Positions 60,678 through 64,000 of a DNA stretch of 64,000 bases are shown here, piece by piece (the stretch's first letter is position 1; each line of letters opens with the position of its first letter). This DNA comes from Actinospica robiniae DSM 44927 (GTDB lineage Bacteria; Actinomycetota; Actinomycetes; Streptomycetales; Catenulisporaceae): contig NZ_KI632511.1 in assembly GCF_000504285.1 (NCBI RefSeq), positions 6,740,154 through 6,804,153 of the forward strand. Direction: 5' to 3'. The notes under the pieces are model-generated. The model was not told the DNA's origin and ran no database searches. It was given only the letters and a program-made list of their open reading frames with translations. Both the position numbers and the translations under genes were made by a program.

Positions 60678-61772
60678 ATGTCCAGTATCAGCAGCAACCC
60701 GGCCGAGACGAGCGCCTCCCGCGCGACCGGCCAGCCCTTCCTCGACGTGCGCGACCTGCGCGTGCACTTCGGCACCGAGGACGGCCTGGTCAAGTCGGTG
60801 GACGGGATCTCCTTCCAGCTCGAGCGCGGCCAGACCCTCGGCGTGGTCGGCGAGTCCGGCTCCGGCAAGTCCGTCACCTCGCTCTCCCTGCTCGGCCTGC
60901 ACAAGCGCGCGGACCGCAAGGGCCGCGGCGGCGCCCGGATGTCCGGCGAGATCTGGCTGGACGGCGAGGAGCTGATCTCGGCCGACCAGGGCCGGCTGCA
61001 GGAGCTGCGCGGCAACAAGATGGCGATGATCTTCCAGGATCCGCTGTCCGCGATGCACCCGTACTACACGGTCGGCGACCAGCTGATCGAGGCCTACCGG
61101 GTGCACAACAAGGTGAGCAAGGCGGTGGCCCGCAAGCGCGCCGTGGAGATGCTCGACCGGGTCGGCATCCCGCAGCCGGACACGCGCGTGGACGACTACC
61201 CGCACCAGTTCTCCGGCGGTATGCGCCAGCGCGCCATGATCGCGATGTCGCTCATGTGCGACCCGCAGCTGCTGATCGCGGACGAGCCCACCACGGCCCT
61301 CGACGTGACCGTGCAGGCCCAGATCCTCGACCTGATGCGGGATCTGCAGCGCGAGTTCAACTCGGCGCTGATCATCATCACGCACGACCTGGGCGTGGTG
61401 GCGGAGCTGGCCGACAACATCATGGTCATGTACGGCGGCAAGGCGATCGAGTACGGCCCGGCCAAGACCGTCTTCACCGCGCCGGAGCACCCGTACACCT
61501 GGGGCCTGCTCACCTCGATGCCGCGGCTCGACCGCCCGGTGCAGGACCGGCTGGTGCCGATCCCGGGCAGCCCGCCGTCGCTGATCAACGTGCCCTCGGG
61601 CTGCGCGTTCAACCCGCGGTGCGGCTACGTCTCGCTCAACGGCGAGCGGTGCACGAGCGTGGTTCCGGAACTGTTGCAGGTTACGACGGGTGAGCGCCAC
61701 CTGGTGCGCTGCCACCTGCCGGAAGACGTCCGCCAGCGGACGTTCAACGAAGAGATCAGGACCCTTCTGTGA
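60678..61772 (+). CDS. dppD: Peptide ABC importer ATPase, DppD type
   Basis: The product is 364 residues. Walker [12 protein letters not shown], signature [13 protein letters not shown], Walker [13 protein letters not shown] and the switch His in ITHDLG are intact. The C-terminal oligopeptide-transporter extension includes [40 protein letters not shown] and the cysteines CGY...C...C that bind an iron-sulfur cluster in relatives. ATG at 60678 with GGGGAG 8 bases upstream is preferred; an ATG at 60597 overlapping the dppB stop would add 27 unusual residues. It overlaps dppF by 4 bases. Confidence 0.92.
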   Translation: MSSISSNPAETSASRATGQPFLDVRDLRVHFGTEDGLVKSVDGISFQLERGQTLGVVGESGSGKSVTSLSLLGLHKRADRKGRGGARMSGEIWLDGEELISADQGRLQELRGNKMAMIFQDPLSAMHPYYTVGDQLIEAYRVHNKVSKAVARKRAVEMLDRVGIPQPDTRVDDYPHQFSGGMRQRAMIAMSLMCDPQLLIADEPTTALDVTVQAQILDLMRDLQREFNSALIIITHDLGVVAELADNIMVMYGGKAIEYGPAKTVFTAPEHPYTWGLLTSMPRLDRPVQDRLVPIPGSPPSLINVPSGCAFNPRCGYVSLNGERCTSVVPELLQVTTGERHLVRCHLPEDVRQRTFNEEIRTLL

Positions 61773-62824
61773 GCACGGACAACATCTCCTCCACGGCGAT
61801 CGCCGACGCCAGGCCCGGCGGTTCCGAGGCCCTGCTGAGCGTCTCCGGCCTGCAGATGCACTTCCCGATCCGCCGGGGCCTGCTGCGTCGCACCGTCGGC
61901 GCGGTCAAGGCGGTGGACGGACTCGACTTCGAGGTCCGCCCGGGCGAGACGGTGGGCCTGGTCGGCGAGTCCGGCTGCGGCAAGTCCACCACCGGCCGGC
62001 TGCTGACCCGCCTGCTCGAGCCGACCGGTGGACAGGTGCGCTTCGAGGGCCGCGACATCACCCACATGAAGGCGCGCGAGCTGCGCCCGATGCGGCGGGA
62101 CATCCAGATGGTGTTCCAGGACCCGCAGTCCTCGCTCAACCCGCGCCACACCATCGGCGCGATCGTCGGCGCGCCGTTCGAGATCCAGGGCATCAAGAGC
62201 CCGGGCGGCACGAAGCGCGCGGTGCAGGACCTGCTCGCGCTGGTGGGCCTCTCGCCCGAGCACTACAACCGCTACCCGCACGAGTTCTCCGGCGGCCAGC
62301 GCCAGCGCATCGGCATCGCCCGCGCGCTGGCCCTGAAGCCGAAGCTCGTGGTCGCGGACGAGCCGGTCTCCGCGCTCGACGTCTCGATCCAGGCGCAGGT
62401 GGTGAACCTGTTCGAGGACCTGCAGGCGGAGCTGAACCTGGCCTACGTCTTCATCGCCCACGACCTGTCCGTGGTCCGGCACATCTCGGACCGCGTCGCG
62501 GTCATGTACCTGGGCAAGATCGTGGAGATCGCCTCGCGCGACGACCTGTACGGCGCGGCCCGGCACCCCTACACCCAGGCGCTGCTCTCGGCCGTGCCGA
62601 TCCCCGACCCGGAGCGCAAGGAGGGCGAGGGCAAGCGCGACCGCATCCTGCTCAAGGGCGACGTGCCGTCCCCGATCAACCCGCCGTCCGGCTGCCGCTT
62701 CCGCACCCGCTGCTGGAAGGCGCAGGAGGTGTGCGCCACCCAGGAGCCGCCGCTGGTGCAGCTCACCTCGGGCCCGCGTCCGACCAGCCCGGACCACCAG
62801 GTGGCCTGCCACTTCCCGGACTAG
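61769..62824 (+). CDS. dppF: Peptide ABC importer ATPase, DppF type
   Basis: The product is 351 residues. It has [20 protein letters not shown] (DppF start), Walker [12 protein letters not shown], signature [13 protein letters not shown], Walker [13 protein letters not shown] and the switch His in IAHDLS. The C-terminal extension has [15 protein letters not shown] and [20 protein letters not shown] with Cys residues as in DppD. GTG at 61769 overlaps the dppD stop by 4 bases. It is the last gene of the operon, followed by a very strong hairpin. Confidence 0.93.
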   Translation: MSTDNISSTAIADARPGGSEALLSVSGLQMHFPIRRGLLRRTVGAVKAVDGLDFEVRPGETVGLVGESGCGKSTTGRLLTRLLEPTGGQVRFEGRDITHMKARELRPMRRDIQMVFQDPQSSLNPRHTIGAIVGAPFEIQGIKSPGGTKRAVQDLLALVGLSPEHYNRYPHEFSGGQRQRIGIARALALKPKLVVADEPVSALDVSIQAQVVNLFEDLQAELNLAYVFIAHDLSVVRHISDRVAVMYLGKIVEIASRDDLYGAARHPYTQALLSAVPIPDPERKEGEGKRDRILLKGDVPSPINPPSGCRFRTRCWKAQEVCATQEPPLVQLTSGPRPTSPDHQVACHFPD

Positions 62825-62845
62825 CCGGGAGCGTTCGACGCTGCT

Positions 62846-62898
62846 GCCGAGGGCGGCAGGGAGCTGTTTCACTGAAACAGCTCCCTGCCGCCCTCGGC
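62846..62898 (+). terminator. Perfect 26-bp hairpin at the end of the dpp operon
   Basis: Bases 62846-62871 are exactly complementary to 62873-62898 with a single base at the centre; the apex reads GTTTCACTGAAAC, giving a natural loop. It starts 21 bases after the dppF stop. Confidence 0.9.
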
Positions 62899-63082
62899 GT
62901 CTGCGTGCCGTCAGGTTGTAGTTCGGGCAGCTGCCGGCGGTGCGGAGCTCCCGGTACCTGAAGTGGACGGTGATCGAGCCGTCGCCCGAGGTGATGCCGA
63001 AGCAGGTGGGGCCGGCGGCGACGGCGAGGCGGGACCGTGTGGGTGAGACGGAGATGCGCGTGCTCCCGTAAGCCCGGACGTA
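62899..63082 (-). pseudogene. Possible C-terminal remnant of a secreted-protein gene
   Basis: On the minus strand, directly after a TGA at 63083-63085, about 55 codons with strong G/C third positions read YVRAYGSTRISVSPTRSRL, then AVAAGPTCFGITSGDGSITV, HFRYRELRTAGSCPNYNLTA. Two Cys and beta-rich alternation look like a secreted domain. There is no start codon or ribosome-binding site, and the frame runs into the dpp terminator without a proper stop. A decayed gene end is more likely than a functional gene. The remaining part of the gap (63083-63311) shows nothing but the methyltransferase promoter. Confidence 0.3.
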
Positions 63083-63311
63083 TCAAACTGCTGCCGGGGT
63101 GTCTTCGTGATCGTATTCGCTCGTTGATCGCCGGTCGACCGGTGCGGGCGGGAGAAAATAAGAACTCTGTGCTGATTCGTCGCCGCCCGTGGCGGTTCGG
63201 AGCCGGGGCGGCGCGCGACGATCGGCGGCCGGCGGCCCGGACGGCGCCGCTGCCGAGCCGTAATGGAAACGGCTGGCAAGCGCGACCTGGGCCGAGTAGC
63301 GTCCCACGATT

Positions 63312-64000
63312 GTGGTGGAGACTTCATACCTTGATCAAAGCTACGAGTCCTACGCGGACATAGAGGACGAGTTCCAACTCGCGCTCGACGAGAGCCTGGA
63401 CGCACGCGGGCCCGGCGTGCTCTACGGCCTGGTCGACCTACTCAACCTGCCGGCCGGGGCGCTGGCGCTGGACATCGGCTGCGGCGAGGGCGGCCACGCC
63501 ATCGAGCTCGCTCGGCGGTTCGGCCTGCGTGTGCGCGGCTTCGATCCGGTGGCCCGGCACCTGCGGATCGCCCGCACCCGGCTGGCCGCCGAGGTGATCG
63601 CGGCGCGGCTGCCCGGCCTGTTCGACGCGGTGAGCTTCGAGCCGGGCGTCGTCGAACGGCTGCCGGTCGAGTCCGGCGTGGCCGACCTGGTGTGGTGCCG
63701 GGACGTGCTCGTGCACGTGGACGACCTCGGCGGGGCCCTGGCGGAGATCGCCCGCGTGCTCACGCCGGGCGGCAGTGCTCTGATCTACCAGATGTACGCC
63801 ACCGACCGGCTCGAGCCGGCCGAGGCGTCCTGGCTCTTCGAGGCGATGGGCTGCGTGCCGCGCAACATGCGCCCGGAGTACACCGAGGCCGCGATCGAGG
63901 CGGCCGGACTGCGGGTGACCCGGCGCGAGGAGTTCGGCTCCGAGTGGGGTGAATACGCGCACGAACACGCCGGGGACGGCGGCCGCCGGCTGGTGCACGC
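63312..64000 (+). CDS. SAM-dependent methyltransferase (3' end beyond the window)
   Basis: About 229 codons are present and the frame is open at the window edge. Motif I is ALALDIGCGEGGHAIELARR, binding S-adenosylmethionine; motif II region is GVADLVWCRDVLVHVDDLGG; the post-motif III strand is ARVLTPGGSALIYQMYATD. These define a class I methyltransferase of the small-molecule type; the acceptor is unknown. Translation begins at one of two adjacent GTG codons (63312 or 63315). TAGCGT 8 bases upstream, with TGGCAA 17 bases further, suggests a leaderless transcript. Confidence 0.8.
   Translation, partial: MVETSYLDQSYESYADIEDEFQLALDESLDARGPGVLYGLVDLLNLPAGALALDIGCGEGGHAIELARRFGLRVRGFDPVARHLRIARTRLAAEVIAARLPGLFDAVSFEPGVVERLPVESGVADLVWCRDVLVHVDDLGGALAEIARVLTPGGSALIYQMYATDRLEPAEASWLFEAMGCVPRNMRPEYTEAAIEAAGLRVTRREEFGSEWGEYAHEHAGDGGRRLVH

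Overview
The window is GC-rich DNA from a filamentous actinomycete. The evidence is strong G/C preference at third codon positions, frequent GTG/TTG starts, several probable leaderless promoters, and the polar-growth pair scy/filP. Gene order in two places (the SCO5389-family gene beside a double-domain 3-hydroxyacyl-CoA dehydrogenase; filP-scy-mce-thl-meaB with icmA nearby) matches the Streptomyces SCO5385-SCO5415 region as I remember it. The many local duplications suggest a relative of Streptomyces rather than a member of it; the genus is inference.

Layout. 0.2-6.1 kb: SCO5389-family protein, fused 3-hydroxyacyl-CoA dehydrogenase, luciferase-like oxidoreductase, XRE regulator, small zinc-ribbon-like protein, zinc alcohol dehydrogenase. 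6.1-11.8 kb: three tandem ATPase/permease ABC-2 exporters on the minus strand, separated by perfect hairpins. 11.8-19.7 kb: amidohydrolase relic, two YcxB-like membrane proteins, ureF-ureG-ureD without urease subunits, OpgC-like acyltransferase, DUF4232 lipoprotein with a hexamer repeat, endonuclease V, alpha/beta hydrolase. 19.7-28.3 kb: type VII secretion island of four mycosin-like proteases behind a WXG/PPE-like and a PE-like protein, with no ESX core genes. 29-41.8 kb: AI-2E exporter, filP, scy, crotonyl-CoA carboxylase/reductase, HelD/HelR-type ATPase, methylmalonyl-CoA epimerase, acetyl-CoA acetyltransferase, meaB. 41.8-56 kb: MarR regulators, DUF2127 and DUF3817 membrane proteins, ilvD, a receptor Ser/Thr kinase, a Uma2 protein, icmA, an operon with two double-YbjQ proteins, and glgX. 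56.5-62.8 kb: complete peptide ABC importer in the order C-A-B-D-F. The window ends inside a methyltransferase gene.

How the genes work together. Acetoacetyl-CoA synthesis (thiolase), 3-hydroxybutyryl-CoA dehydrogenase, crotonyl-CoA carboxylase/reductase, epimerase, MeaB and isobutyryl-CoA mutase form a C4/C5 acyl-CoA network of the kind that feeds ethylmalonyl-CoA and polyketide precursors. A 12-base near-palindrome (TACYGRCRAGTA) lies before the dehydrogenase, ccr, the divergent mce/thl pair and the marR gene behind meaB, and points to one shared regulator. Three of the four mycosin genes carry a base-paired 5' leader hairpin that ends at the ribosome-binding site, with a compensatory base change between copies. 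These two regulatory signals are the most novel observations here.
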